Source: Verrucomicrobiia bacterium (GTDB taxonomy: Bacteria; Verrucomicrobiota; Verrucomicrobiia; Limisphaerales; CAIMTB01). Taken from it: a stretch of 64,000 nucleotides of DNA. The position numbers and the translations under genes are program-made. Under the pieces are notes generated by a model. It did no database searches. It was not told the origin of the DNA and saw nothing but the letters and a program-made list of their open reading frames with translations. Of this stretch, positions 26,956 through 36,125 are shown in pieces. The stretch is from NCBI GenBank assembly GCA_019634625.1, contig JAHCBA010000003.1:224804-288803 (forward strand). The letters run 5' to 3'. Position 1 is the stretch's first letter. The number at the start of each line of letters is the position of its first letter.

Positions 26956-28209
26956 TCAGGGCGGGGTTGGGAGGTGGTACACGATTCTGCCGTTCCGTTC
27001 CACTTTGCGACCGCCTTCCTGGAGGATGGCGGATTCGGCGATCCGGGCGATCCGTTCCACGAGGTCCGAGATCCGGTTATGGATGGGCAGGCCGTCCCGG
27101 CTGTAATTGATGTAGGTGTCGTTGAAGGGTTTTTCCCAGCGGAGGCCGGGGGCGGCTTCGCGGGTGAGAGCGTCGGGAATGGCGCGGGCGCCCAGCATGA
27201 CGCCCATCAGGCCACCGCAGGTGGCGGCCTGATTGTCGCAGTCGTAGCCGGCGCTGACGGCGATGCCGACGGTTTTCATGAAATCGCCGTCGCCATGAAG
27301 GACTGCCATGACACCGCAGAGGCCGTTGACCAGGGAGGAGAAGACGGACACGGGGGCCTGGTAGTCTCCGCGTTGGTAGCGGAAGTACTTGTCGTGGATT
27401 TTTCGACGGGTGGAGCGCCAGTCGGCGGGGGATTCGGCATGCCAGCGGATCACATCCTGGAGACCTTCATGGAAGGGGCTGTCGGGCGGGATGGCTGCGA
27501 GGGCGGCATGGACCAGGCTGGACGGGCGGTTTTCGAAGAAGGCCTCACTGATCATCACGGCGTAGGCGATGGTGGGGTGGACGCCCCAGTCATCGCTGGT
27601 CATGCGGGCGCCCCATTCGGCGCGGCGGGCGGCGTGGGCGGGCATGCCGGGGTAGAAGGCGCTCCAGATTTCGTTGACCAGTTGGGGATCGATTTGGAAC
27701 CAGTGGGGGTTGTTGGCCTTGGCCCCGGTGTCGGGCGGGAGCAAGCCGGTGTCCATCAGGTCCCGGGCGGTGCGGTTGGCCACCCAGATGCGGCGGTTGA
27801 TGTGGCGCTTCCAGGCTTCGGCGATCTGGGGGTAGGTGAGGTCCAGGCCATGCTGTTCCACGGCGTGCAGGGTGACGAACTCGATGTCGGTATCGTCGTC
27901 GGAGTAGGCGCCATCGAAGGCGGTGAGCATGAAGGGGACGAAGGCGCGGTGATCGGCACGGTTCATCCGGAGGCCGGCGTCCTCCAACGGGGTGTAATAG
28001 CGGTCCACGAGCACCGGGAGGGGTTCGTCCACATAGACCAGTTCGAAGGGGAACCCGAGGTAATTGCCGACGAGTTGACCGATCCAGAAGCCGGAGATCT
28101 TCTCGATGAGAACCTCCCGGGGGAGGGTGCGGCCGGTGGCGCCGATGGAGTCGCAAGCCAGCAGGGCAAGCCCGAGGAGCAGGCCGCGGGGGACGAGGTG
28201 GATCCTCAT
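26956..28209 (-). CDS. ADP-ribosylglycohydrolase-family protein, exported, possible lipoprotein
   Basis: 417 residues. The N-terminus (LLLGLALLACDS) reads as a signal sequence with a possible lipobox ending at Cys19. The ADP-ribosyl-crystallin/DraG fold is shown by SDDDTDIEF (Asp104-106, Asp108), the metal-binding motif, and by the second motif GYDCDNQAATCGGLMG near residue 325, with IGQLVGNYLGFPFE at the start of the domain. Cytoplasmic members remove ADP-ribose from proteins; the many exported PVC members beside sulfatases and glycosidases probably act on other glycosides. Operon with the sulfatase downstream; the cytochrome genes upstream are 59 bases away. Confidence 0.85.
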   Translation of the reverse strand: MRIHLVPRGLLLGLALLACDSIGATGRTLPREVLIEKISGFWIGQLVGNYLGFPFELVYVDEPLPVLVDRYYTPLEDAGLRMNRADHRAFVPFMLTAFDGAYSDDDTDIEFVTLHAVEQHGLDLTYPQIAEAWKRHINRRIWVANRTARDLMDTGLLPPDTGAKANNPHWFQIDPQLVNEIWSAFYPGMPAHAARRAEWGARMTSDDWGVHPTIAYAVMISEAFFENRPSSLVHAALAAIPPDSPFHEGLQDVIRWHAESPADWRSTRRKIHDKYFRYQRGDYQAPVSVFSSLVNGLCGVMAVLHGDGDFMKTVGIAVSAGYDCDNQAATCGGLMGVMLGARAIPDALTREAAPGLRWEKPFNDTYINYSRDGLPIHNRISDLVERIARIAESAILQEGGRKVERNGRIVYHLPTPP

Positions 28210-28268
28210 GCCCGCGGATCCTCGGGCGGGTCCGGGCGGAGGGACAAGGAGAAGGGGGCGGCCGTGGA

Positions 28269-30071
28269 TCAGGGCGTCGATGGGACGGGAGCGGCGGCGG
28301 GCTGGTACCAGTCGCCGCGGATCCAGTCGGTGATGAGTTCGATCTCGGTGTCGGTGAGGATGCCGCTGGTGCGGTAGGCGGGCATGCGATCGTTCCGGGA
28401 GCCGTAGAAGTCGGCGTGGGCGGGATCGGCGATGAAGCGAATGGTCCAGTCGCGCGAGCCGTATCCGGTCAGGGTGGGGCCGTTGGCGTCGGCGATGGGC
28501 TGGTGGAACTCATGGCATTCCGTGCAGCGCATGGCCTCGGAGAGGAGGGCTTTGCGTCCGGCGGCGATCTGTTCGGCCTCGGCGGCGTCGAGTTCGCGCT
28601 GGGCGGGGAGGTTGGCCTCGGCGGAGAGGGCCTTGATGGCGAGGGCCAGTTGCTGTTGGTCCTCCTCGCTGAAGCGGGGGATGGAACGTTTCACGAAGCG
28701 GACCATGCGGCCTTCCTTGAAGGCGGTGCCGCCGAAGAAGCGGGGGCCATCGACGTGTTCGGGATCGAGGAGGTCGGCGATCCAGGCGCGGGAGGCGAAT
28801 CCTTTGAGATCGGGGGCGGTTGGAGGGTCCTTGGGGACGCCGCCCATGCCGTCGTGGCCGTCGTAGTAGTGACAGCTTGCGCAGTGCTGGGCGAAGAGGC
28901 GCGGGCCACGGGTGAAGGCGTCGTTTCGGAGGAGGGCGACGGCGCCGTCAACGGGGATGCCGGCCGGGGCGGAGGCGAGGGTGATGGCGCGTTCGGCGTC
29001 GCGTCGGGCCTGGGCGACAGCCCGGACGTGATCGGGGTCGGAGCGATCCTGGCGGACGGCGGCGACGGTGAGGTAGCCGGCGCCACCGAAGATGGCGACG
29101 AGAACGAGGAGGTTGAAGGCGTGTCCGACGCGCCAGCGGCCCAGGAGGGGCATGAGGAAGAGGAGGGCAAGGACGACGGTGGGGATGACCAGGGCGCCGA
29201 TCAGTTCCAGTTCGCCGGGGAAGTACTTCAGGAGCTGGAAGAGGAAGAGGAAGTACCATTCGGGCCGGGCGGCGCTGTAGGGTTCGGAGGGATCGGCGGG
29301 GGCATCGAGCGGGGTGCCGAGCGTGAGGACCAGGAGGAGTACCGCGGCCATGACGCCGAGGCAGGCGACGGCGTCCTTGAGCAACTGGTCGGGCCAGAAG
29401 TAGGCATCGGGTTTGCGGTAGGGGGTCCTGGCCTTGATGCCGTGGCGGCGGAAGAGCCAGATGTGCGCGACGGTGAGGATCACCAGCATGGCGGGGAGGA
29501 CCCCGGCATGGAGGGCGAAGAAGCGGGTGAGGGTGTGGTGTCCGTAATCGACGCCGCCGATGAGGACCTGTTGAAGCTGGGGTCCGACGACCGGGGTGAG
29601 GCCGACGATGTTGGTGGCGACGCGGGTGGCCCAGTAGCCCTTCTGGTCCCAGGGGAGGAGATAGCCGGTGAGGGAGAGGGCGAGGACCACCAGGAGCATG
29701 AGGATGCCGAACCAGAAGTTGAACTCACGCGGGGCGCGGTAGGCGCCGTCGATCATCACCTGAACGAGGTGCAGGACGAGGAGGATGTTCATCGCCTGCG
29801 CGGTGTAGTGGTGGATGCCGCGGACGAGCCAGCCACCCCACATCTGGTGCTGGATGTAGAAGACGCTTTCCCAGGCGGTCTGCGAGCTGGGGCTGTAGGC
29901 GGCCCAGAGGATGATGCCGGTGATGACCTGGATGAGGAAGGTGAAGGTCAGGGTGCTGCCCCAGACATAGCGCCAGCGGGCGCCGCCGGGGACGCGTTCG
30001 AAGAGGACCTCGCGCATGAGGCCCTGGATGCCGGTTCGATCGTCGATCCAGCGGAGGAGGGGGCGTATCAT
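28269..30071 (-). CDS. Cytochrome b (b6 + subunit IV type) fused to a di-haem cytochrome c tail
   Basis: 600 residues, quinol-oxidising membrane subunit. The b-haem ligands are placed as in cytochrome b6: His87/His101 and His188/His203. The Qo-site PEWY motif occurs in ARPEWYFLFLF. About nine hydrophobic segments end near residue 340. The C-terminal part is periplasmic and carries two c-type haem motifs, CASCH and CTECH. Such b-c fusions paired with a Rieske protein are known from Planctomycetes/Verrucomicrobia 'alternative' bc complexes, where the fused c domain takes the place of cytochrome c1. The Rieske gene ends 10 bases upstream. Confidence 0.93.
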   Translation of the reverse strand: MIRPLLRWIDDRTGIQGLMREVLFERVPGGARWRYVWGSTLTFTFLIQVITGIILWAAYSPSSQTAWESVFYIQHQMWGGWLVRGIHHYTAQAMNILLVLHLVQVMIDGAYRAPREFNFWFGILMLLVVLALSLTGYLLPWDQKGYWATRVATNIVGLTPVVGPQLQQVLIGGVDYGHHTLTRFFALHAGVLPAMLVILTVAHIWLFRRHGIKARTPYRKPDAYFWPDQLLKDAVACLGVMAAVLLLVLTLGTPLDAPADPSEPYSAARPEWYFLFLFQLLKYFPGELELIGALVIPTVVLALLFLMPLLGRWRVGHAFNLLVLVAIFGGAGYLTVAAVRQDRSDPDHVRAVAQARRDAERAITLASAPAGIPVDGAVALLRNDAFTRGPRLFAQHCASCHYYDGHDGMGGVPKDPPTAPDLKGFASRAWIADLLDPEHVDGPRFFGGTAFKEGRMVRFVKRSIPRFSEEDQQQLALAIKALSAEANLPAQRELDAAEAEQIAAGRKALLSEAMRCTECHEFHQPIADANGPTLTGYGSRDWTIRFIADPAHADFYGSRNDRMPAYRTSGILTDTEIELITDWIRGDWYQPAAAPVPSTP

Positions 30072-30081
30072 GGCGGCGGGT

Positions 30082-30645
30082 TCAGACGGGGATTTGTTCG
30101 GCGCTGCCGGTGCGGAAGTTTTGGAACTTCACCCAGACTTCGTTGCCATTGCGGATTTCGACGGCCAGGCCGTCGAGCCCCCGGGCGGAGGGGCTGCCCA
30201 CGGTCTCGATGGAACCATCCACGCCGAAGGCGCTGTTGTGACAGGGACACCAGAAGTGGTTGCGGCCGGGGACATAATCGACGAAGCAGCCGGCATGGGG
30301 GCAGGTGCTGTGCAGGGCCACGATCTCGGTCTCGCTGATGCGCCGGAGGTAGATCGCCCCGACGGGCGTTTCGGGGAACTTGTTCCAGGCGTCCACACGA
30401 TCGGACACGACGGTAAACTTCCTGGGGACGCCATCGGCGGGGAGGGCTTCGAGACGGGTGACCCGTACGAAACCGGTTCCGGAAGGGTTGGGACGCCGGA
30501 CGGGATCGAAGGCCACCGCGATGCCTCCCAGCAGTGGCGGAATGGTGGCCACGCCACCGACGGCGACGGTGCAGGCTTTGGTGAGGAACTCGCGGCGTCC
30601 CGGATCGGCGGGGGTCTCGGGATGGGGGGCGCTTGAGGGGTCCAT
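30082..30645 (-). CDS. Rieske iron-sulfur protein, Tat-type N-terminus
   Basis: 187 residues. The N-terminal G-R-R-E-F-L is a twin-arginine signal followed by a hydrophobic stretch (TVAVGGVATIPPLLGGIAVAF) that probably stays as a membrane anchor. The [2Fe-2S] cluster is bound by C-P-H-A-G-C and C-P-C-H-N-S. It passes electrons from quinol to the c-type haems of the neighbouring cytochrome b-c fusion; the two genes form a compact operon with the Rieske first. About 100 bases of AT-richer sequence upstream probably hold the promoter, though no clear hexamers were identified. Confidence 0.94.
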   Translation of the reverse strand: MDPSSAPHPETPADPGRREFLTKACTVAVGGVATIPPLLGGIAVAFDPVRRPNPSGTGFVRVTRLEALPADGVPRKFTVVSDRVDAWNKFPETPVGAIYLRRISETEIVALHSTCPHAGCFVDYVPGRNHFWCPCHNSAFGVDGSIETVGSPSARGLDGLAVEIRNGNEVWVKFQNFRTGSAEQIPV

Positions 30646-30744
30646 GGCTTTTGCCAGAGGACCTTACGGACTCAGAAGCTAATGAGCAATACTAAACAGG
30701 AGGCGATCTTGGATTAGATGAACTGGTTTTCCTCGGCCGGCAGG

Positions 30745-31821
30745 TCATTCCCCTCCAGTCACCCGCATGAGTTGAACGACGCTGCAGAAGGCGGCGAGGG
30801 CGAGGTCGTTGGCGGCCGGCAGGACGCTGAAGGTCGCCCCGGATTTCCCCACCAGGAGCAGGGACGACGGGGCGTCGGGGGCGCGGGGCACCAGGATGAA
30901 GGCCGGCAGTTCATGGTCGGGCGGTGCGAGAGGGGAACGCTCCAGGGAGAGGGCGATTCCATCGCCGGGACGAAGGGCCGGTGCGGCGCCCGATTCGGCG
31001 CCGGGGAAGACGAAGGAAAGGACGTACCGGATTCCCCAGGCCGAGGCGGCACTGCGCGAGACCTGGACGGTGACCGCATGGACGCGGTCGCTGAAGGCGT
31101 CCCGGGCGAACGTCGTCGCCGGATGGTCCTCCCCGCCGGCGGCGACGGTCAGCAGGGTGCCTCCGATCGCCAGCGTGCAGGTTGTGTGGGCGGGGTGCCA
31201 GGCGGCGCGGGTTTCCACTTCCACATCGAGGCGTTGCAGAAGGGTATTGTTTGGGGGGTGAACTTGGGGCAGCGAGGGCTGGATGCCGACGAACGCGTAG
31301 GCGGGGAGGGGATACCGTGGGTCGGTGCAGGCGTTGACCGTGGACGCCCTCGGGAGTCCCAGCGTGTTTTGGACCACGGTCGTGATGGCGAGGAAGGGCG
31401 CTGCGTCGCCGGCCGGGCGGGGTACCTCGACGAGGATCGTTTCCCGGGACTCGATCACGGTGGTCTCCTCGACCGTGGTGGTTTCCTTCTTGATCTCCTT
31501 GCGATCGGTGTCGCAGGGCTCCGGCGACGTCCCGGGCGTCGCGGGGTTCGAGGCGGATCCGGGCTTGGAACCGGCTGGCCGGGCGCTGGACTCCACCGGG
31601 CCCGAGCGGTCTTCGAGACGTTTGGGCGGGCTGGGATCGGCGGCATGCAGGGGGGCGATGCAGGCGAGCGCTGTCAGGCACAGGCATCCGGCAAGCCGGA
31701 GAGACCGGACTGGGAAGCGGATGGGGAGCGGGGCGGATGCGGGTGTCGGGTGGCGTGGGGCGCAGGGTTTGGGGCGGGAGTGGAGATTCCCGACGACAGC
31801 CTGGTGGATCAGGGTGCTCAT
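30745..31821 (-). CDS. Exported protein of unknown function
   Basis: 358 residues from ATG at 31821 (the frame is open to 31899). A signal-peptide-like core (LRLAGCLCLTALACIAPLHAA) lies about 40-60 residues in, after a basic segment. A low-complexity Ser/Pro/Thr linker and a charged KEIKKETTTVEETTVIESRET stretch follow; the rest looks beta-rich with two or three Cys residues. No catalytic motif or known domain is recognised. It lies between the Rieske operon and the arabinofuranosidase gene, on the same strand as both, and need not belong to either. The long pre-signal region suggests the true start may be closer to the hydrophobic core. Confidence 0.5.
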   Translation of the reverse strand: MSTLIHQAVVGNLHSRPKPCAPRHPTPASAPLPIRFPVRSLRLAGCLCLTALACIAPLHAADPSPPKRLEDRSGPVESSARPAGSKPGSASNPATPGTSPEPCDTDRKEIKKETTTVEETTVIESRETILVEVPRPAGDAAPFLAITTVVQNTLGLPRASTVNACTDPRYPLPAYAFVGIQPSLPQVHPPNNTLLQRLDVEVETRAAWHPAHTTCTLAIGGTLLTVAAGGEDHPATTFARDAFSDRVHAVTVQVSRSAASAWGIRYVLSFVFPGAESGAAPALRPGDGIALSLERSPLAPPDHELPAFILVPRAPDAPSSLLLVGKSGATFSVLPAANDLALAAFCSVVQLMRVTGGE

Positions 31822-31962
31822 GCGGACTTCATGCAGGGATAGGGGCTGGCGGTTGGGATCGCCAGCACATTCTGGGGCACGCCATCCCGGTCCGTGCATC
31901 CCGGTGGGAACACGGCGACGGAAGGCGGTTTCGACTGGAGTGATGACAGCCCGTTGTGTGGA

Positions 31963-33903
31963 TCAGCGGTCGAGGGCGAGGACGGTCACGCTGCACGGGG
32001 CGAGGAGGAGGTCGGGGCCCTGACCGCGAATGGGGGATTCGACGATGCGGAGGCGGGGTGGTTGGTCCGGATCGTTGTAGGCCATGGGGTCGGGATCGGC
32101 GATTTCCCAGCGGGTGCCGGTGCCGGTGAGGGAGGCGCCGCGGAGGTCGAGGGCGACGCGGAGTTCGGTGAGGGAGGGATTGACGAGGCCGAGGGTGAGG
32201 GTGCGTCCGTCGTCGGACCAGGCGGCCTGGGCGTCAAGGGGTCCTTCGGTGGTGGTGGGGAGAGGGCGGAGTCCGAAGTGCTGGCGGTAGAGTTTGAGGA
32301 CGAGCCCGGTGGATTCGAAGGCGGCGTTGCGGCGGCTGGTCTTGATGGCGCCGATGACGTTGACGGTCTGGGCGTAGAAGGCGGAGGCGATGATGTCGCC
32401 CTGGCGGGCGAACTCGTGGAGGCCGGAGGCGATGCCGAGGCCGTCCTTGAGGAAGTAGCGGGTGCCGAGTTCACCGAAGACGTGGGGGCCGTACCAGTAG
32501 TTCCACTCGGTCATGGAGATGCGGATGTCCTTGTTCTGGAGGTGGGGCAGGTCGCGTCGGGCCTGGCGATGGAACTCGGCCTTGCGGCGGATGTTGTGGG
32601 CGATCTGGGCGACGTGGGCGGGCAGGGAGGGGCGTTCCTGGCAGTAGAAGTGTTCGGCGATGAAGTCCATGTGGTCGGAGCTTCCTTTGAGGAGGCCGGT
32701 GCTCCAGGGGCCGCTGTTGCCGGAGGAGATGGTGATGATGTTGGGATCGACCTGGCGCATGGTGTCCACCACCCAGTTCTGCTTGAGGACGTAGTGGTTG
32801 AGGGACATGAAGCCGAGCTGCCAGTCGCCCCACATTTCGTTGCCGATGCCCCAGTAGCGGACGGCGAAGGGTTCGGGGGCGCCGTTGGCGGCGCGGCGAC
32901 GTCCCCAATCGCTGGTGGCGGGGCCGTTGCAGTATTCGAGCTGGGCGGCGGCGGAGTGGGCATCGCCGAAGCCGGTGTTGACGGTGATCCAGGGTTCGGC
33001 GTCCACGAGCCGGCAGAAGCGGATGAACTCGTGCATGCCGAAGTCGTTGTGCTCGACGCCGGTCCAGGCGGGGTTGGTGCGGGGCGGGCGGCGGTCGCGG
33101 TCGCCGATGCCGTCGCGCCAGTCGTAGCCGCTTACGAAGTTGCCGCCGGGCCAGCGGTAGATCGGGGCCTTCAATTCGCGGAGGAGGGCGAGGGTATCGG
33201 CACGGAGGCCTTCGACGTGATCGGCCGGCATGAGGGAGAGTGTGCCGAGGCGGACATCGCGGTCCCGGACGCGGATTTCGAGGGAGGCGCGGTCGGTGGT
33301 GGCTCCGGCCTGGAAGCGGAAGGTGCGGCGGCGGTAATCGCCGGGAGCGGCGACGAGTTCGATGGATTGTCGGGCGGCGGGTTCATCGCCCCAGCGGAGC
33401 GTGACTTCGACGCGGGCGGGTCCATCGCCTTCCGCCTGGAGCCAGGCGTAGCCGGTATAGTCGCGGCCGGCGGTAACGCCGAGGTCATGCTGGGCGATGG
33501 CGCCGTCGCGGGGGAGGCGTGGGGTGTGACGTCCGACGAAAGGTTGATCGCGGCGCATTTCCGCGGGGCGATCGGGGGTGAGGATCTGCCAGGGGGAGGC
33601 GCCGACGACGGGGAACGGGCTGTTGGTGAGGGCGCGGTAGGGACGGTAGTCCGGGGTGATGGGGTGGTGAAACTTGCGGTCTTCGAGCATTTCGGCCCAG
33701 ATGCCGCCGTAGATGCAGCGACCGAGGTGTTCGATGAACTGGCTGTAGATCTCGACCGGCATGGGGGCCAGTTCGCGGGAGGCGTCGATGGTCACCTTGG
33801 CGGCGGGGGCGGGCGTTTCGCCGGGCACGGCAGCCGGGAGGGCGGCGATGAGGGTGGCGAGAGCGAGGGGGAGGGGGAGGGGGAGTCGAGTGCGTGGTTT
33901 CAT
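31963..33903 (-). CDS. Secreted GH51 alpha-L-arabinofuranosidase
   Basis: 646 residues with a signal peptide (LPLPLPLALATLIAALPAAVPG). Family GH51 features: N-terminal EIYSQFIEHLGRCIYGGIWAE, the WPGGNFVSGYDWRDGIG loop (251-267), acid/base Glu356 in GIGNEMWG and nucleophile Glu466 in MTEWNYWYG. The enzyme releases L-arabinofuranose from arabinan/arabinoxylan side chains. An insert of about 110 residues between the first strand block and the WPGGN loop looks like a carbohydrate-binding module. The isomerase-like gene upstream (53-base gap, same strand) fits use of the released sugar. Confidence 0.92.
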   Translation of the reverse strand: MKPRTRLPLPLPLALATLIAALPAAVPGETPAPAAKVTIDASRELAPMPVEIYSQFIEHLGRCIYGGIWAEMLEDRKFHHPITPDYRPYRALTNSPFPVVGASPWQILTPDRPAEMRRDQPFVGRHTPRLPRDGAIAQHDLGVTAGRDYTGYAWLQAEGDGPARVEVTLRWGDEPAARQSIELVAAPGDYRRRTFRFQAGATTDRASLEIRVRDRDVRLGTLSLMPADHVEGLRADTLALLRELKAPIYRWPGGNFVSGYDWRDGIGDRDRRPPRTNPAWTGVEHNDFGMHEFIRFCRLVDAEPWITVNTGFGDAHSAAAQLEYCNGPATSDWGRRRAANGAPEPFAVRYWGIGNEMWGDWQLGFMSLNHYVLKQNWVVDTMRQVDPNIITISSGNSGPWSTGLLKGSSDHMDFIAEHFYCQERPSLPAHVAQIAHNIRRKAEFHRQARRDLPHLQNKDIRISMTEWNYWYGPHVFGELGTRYFLKDGLGIASGLHEFARQGDIIASAFYAQTVNVIGAIKTSRRNAAFESTGLVLKLYRQHFGLRPLPTTTEGPLDAQAAWSDDGRTLTLGLVNPSLTELRVALDLRGASLTGTGTRWEIADPDPMAYNDPDQPPRLRIVESPIRGQGPDLLLAPCSVTVLALDR

Positions 33904-33956
33904 GGATGAGGGGCAGGGTTGGGATGGGATGGGGATGGGGAGGGTAGGTTGCGGGA

Positions 33957-35387
33957 TCAGCGATGGAGATAGGTGGTCCAGCCGAGGTAACGAGTGAAGG
34001 CCTCTTGGATGCCGGCGGCGGTGCGGGTGGGGTTGATGGCCACGTGATGTTCGAAACCGTTTTCGCAGAGGTGGCGGAGGAGTCGCTGGAAGTCGGGGAT
34101 GCGGACCACGCCGACGCCGCCGAAGGTCTGGAGGGGGTCGCGGGTGAGTTCACCTTCGCCCACGTAGGCGCGGATGCAGCCGGAGAGGTCGTCGGTGGAG
34201 CAGCGGAGGTAGGTGAAGGGCGAGGCCTGGAGGCGGCCGACCACGGTGCCGTAGGTGTTCTCCTTGCCGACGCTGCCGGCGATGATGGCCTGATGGTCCA
34301 TGACCGGGGCGCCTTCGCCTTCGGGGACGAAGAGGTCCTTGGGGAGATTGCTGCAATGGAAGATGACGCCCTGGTCGGGATCGTCGTTGTAGTTGTTGTT
34401 CCAATCGACGAGGGCGCTGGGTTTGGCGCCGGCGTGGGAGAGGATGTGCATGGCGAGGGCGCCGACGACATCGACCTCGCAGGCGCTGCTGAGGCCGAGG
34501 TTGCTCATCATGCTCATGAGGGTGCAGGGCACGACGCCGAAGAACTCCTCCATGGCGGTCCAGCATTGGATGGCGGTGGCCTGGAGTTGGGCGCGCTGCA
34601 TCCAGCCGTCCACGGCGACGCCGAATTTGGCCATTTTGAGGAGGGCGACGGCCGGAACGGCGGGGGCGGACACGTAGCCGCGGATCTCGGCCAGCTTCGC
34701 CAGAACGGCCGGGTCCTCATCGCGGAGTTTGCCGATCCAGCCGAACAGTTCGAAGAGGTCGAGGGTTTCGATGGTGATACCGGCGCGTTCGAGGAGGCGT
34801 TCGCTGTAGCGGACGGTGTTGAAGGCGGCGGGCCGGGCGCCGAGGGCGCCGAGGCGGAGGTTGCGGAGGCTGCGGAGGACGCGGCAGGTGACGGCGAAGT
34901 CTTCGAGGTCGGTGCGGAAGGAGGGTTCGCCCGGGTGGGTGGTGTGCAGACGGGTGAGGGTGAAGGGGATGCCGTACTGGCGGAGGTTGTTGCAGACGGA
35001 GAGTTTGCCGCAGAAGGCGTCGCGCCGGTCCCGGAGGGTCATGAACCCGGTATTGTCTTTGAAAGCGTGTATGAGGACCGGGACACGCAGGCCGGAGCGG
35101 CGGATGGTTTCGGCGACGGCACGTTCATCGCCGAAGTTGGGGAGCGTGACGAGAAGGCCGTCGATCCGGGAGGCGTGTTCACGGAAGAGGGCGGCGCAGC
35201 GGTCGGCTTCCTCGAGGGACTCGACGGCGCCATAGCGGGTGGCGTCGGGCGGGAGGGCAATCGTCTGGAAGCCTGCGGCTTCGAGCTGGCGCAGGACCTC
35301 GGTGCGACCGGATTCGCAGAGGTGGGCGGGAAAGAAGCCGCGATTGCCGACGATGAGGCCGAGTGTGACAGGGGCGGGAGCGATCAT
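33957..35387 (-). CDS. L-fucose/L-arabinose isomerase-like protein
   Basis: 476 residues, cytoplasmic. Overall order matches the FucI/AraA-like superfamily: an N-terminal Rossmann-like part (LGLIVGNRGFFP...), a middle part with AIQCWTAMEEFFGVVPCTLMSMMSNLGLSSACEVDV, and the C-terminal ASPFTYLRCSTDDLSGCIRAYVGEGE. The Glu in ACEVDV and the Asp/His in LVDWNNNYND region are candidate metal ligands. These proteins interconvert aldoses and ketoses; many uncharacterised members sit beside glycosidases. Being first in an operon with the GH51 gene, L-arabinose or L-fucose is the natural guess, but the exact sugar is not proven. Confidence 0.8.
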   Translation of the reverse strand: MIAPAPVTLGLIVGNRGFFPAHLCESGRTEVLRQLEAAGFQTIALPPDATRYGAVESLEEADRCAALFREHASRIDGLLVTLPNFGDERAVAETIRRSGLRVPVLIHAFKDNTGFMTLRDRRDAFCGKLSVCNNLRQYGIPFTLTRLHTTHPGEPSFRTDLEDFAVTCRVLRSLRNLRLGALGARPAAFNTVRYSERLLERAGITIETLDLFELFGWIGKLRDEDPAVLAKLAEIRGYVSAPAVPAVALLKMAKFGVAVDGWMQRAQLQATAIQCWTAMEEFFGVVPCTLMSMMSNLGLSSACEVDVVGALAMHILSHAGAKPSALVDWNNNYNDDPDQGVIFHCSNLPKDLFVPEGEGAPVMDHQAIIAGSVGKENTYGTVVGRLQASPFTYLRCSTDDLSGCIRAYVGEGELTRDPLQTFGGVGVVRIPDFQRLLRHLCENGFEHHVAINPTRTAAGIQEAFTRYLGWTTYLHR

Positions 35388-35625
35388 GAGGCGGTGCTTG
35401 GTGGGTAAAGTCTCGGGGTCTGCCGATGGGCGATGGGAACGGTTTAGCGTCCCGGACGGGCGGTGAGAAGAGGGATCGTTGGGGGCATGGGGAAGCGACA
35501 GACGTTCATGGGCGGCAGGCTACGGGCCCGCGGAACGGGTTCCCAAGCGAGAAGGGGTGAAACGCGGGGCACACAGGGGCGGAAACGGGCTGTCCCCGGG
35601 GGAGGAGGAAGGGGGGGCAAATAGG

Positions 35626-35688
35626 AGACCTGAGACCTGAGACCTGAGACCTGAGACCTGAGACCTGAGACCTGAGACCTGAGACCTG
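35626..35688 (+). repeat. Nine perfect copies of a 7-bp repeat (AGACCTG)n
   Basis: Unit AGACCTG repeats nine times without a mismatch, immediately before the degenerate element. Perfect identity implies recent slippage expansion. No spacer structure, so it is not a CRISPR array. Confidence 0.95.
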
Positions 35689-35690
35689 AA

Positions 35691-35848
35691 GTCGGAGGGA
35701 CGAGCTTCGCGAGTCCATGTCTACGCCTGAAACCGTTGCATGGCCTTGCGGGAGCTCGGCCCTCCGGAGCCTGTTTCGCCACAGGCGTTCCTGAAGTGGC
35801 CAATCTCCAGGTGCCGGCCTTGCCTGCGGGGATATGGCCGAAGAGAAA
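35691..35848 (-). repeat. Diverged relative of the 156-bp inverted-repeat element, reverse orientation
   Basis: GTCGGAGGGACGAGCTTCGC followed by GAGTCC and later CCGTTGC and CTCGGCCCTCC matches the reverse complement of the core of the three elements at 39.8-42.6 kb. The terminal inverted repeats are not recognisable. The right end (GGGATATGGCCGAAGAG) matches 31 of 35 bases with a stretch inside the porin gene near 39150-39185. Confidence 0.55.
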
Positions 35849-35849
35849 A

Positions 35850-36125
35850 AACATAACTTGTCTGACAGAATAATATGATTTGTTGACTGTCCGGAGGACG
35901 GGAAGGCAATCAAAATGAGGATGGCCCTTAATGTCTCCAAAGGGCGGAGGGCAAAAGGGAAAAGAGAAAGAGAGGGGGAGCGGAGGGCAAAGAGGGCAAA
36001 AACAAAGTGCCTGACCGATTGATTTGATTTGTTGACTACCTGGAGGACAGGAGGACAGGAAGACAAGCGGAATGATGGTGTCCCCCAGTGTCCCCAAAGG
36101 CCGGAGGGCGGAGGACGGGGGGGCA
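35850..36125 (+). repeat. Imperfect tandem pair of ~145-bp intergenic repeats
   Basis: First unit: GTCTGAC (35860-35866), then ATTTGTTGACT (35878-35888), then CGGAGGAC and a purine-rich end. Second unit: GTGCCTGACC (36007-36016), ATTTGTTGACT (36027-36037), CTGGAGGACAG and AATGATGGTGTCCCCCAGTG. Both continue in parallel into CCAAAGGGCGGAGGGC / CCAAAGGCCGGAGGGC. Related blocks occur at 13002-13033 and 36190-36203. Confidence 0.65.

Noticed and set aside
35626..35688. Possible CRISPR array
   Set aside because: Units are 7 bp and contiguous with no spacers, and no cas gene is in the window.
35444..36097. Minus-strand frames of about 200 codons in the intergenic repeat region
   Set aside because: Translation follows the tandem repeats (repeating GLRSQVS-type peptide) and contains no domain; treated as non-coding.
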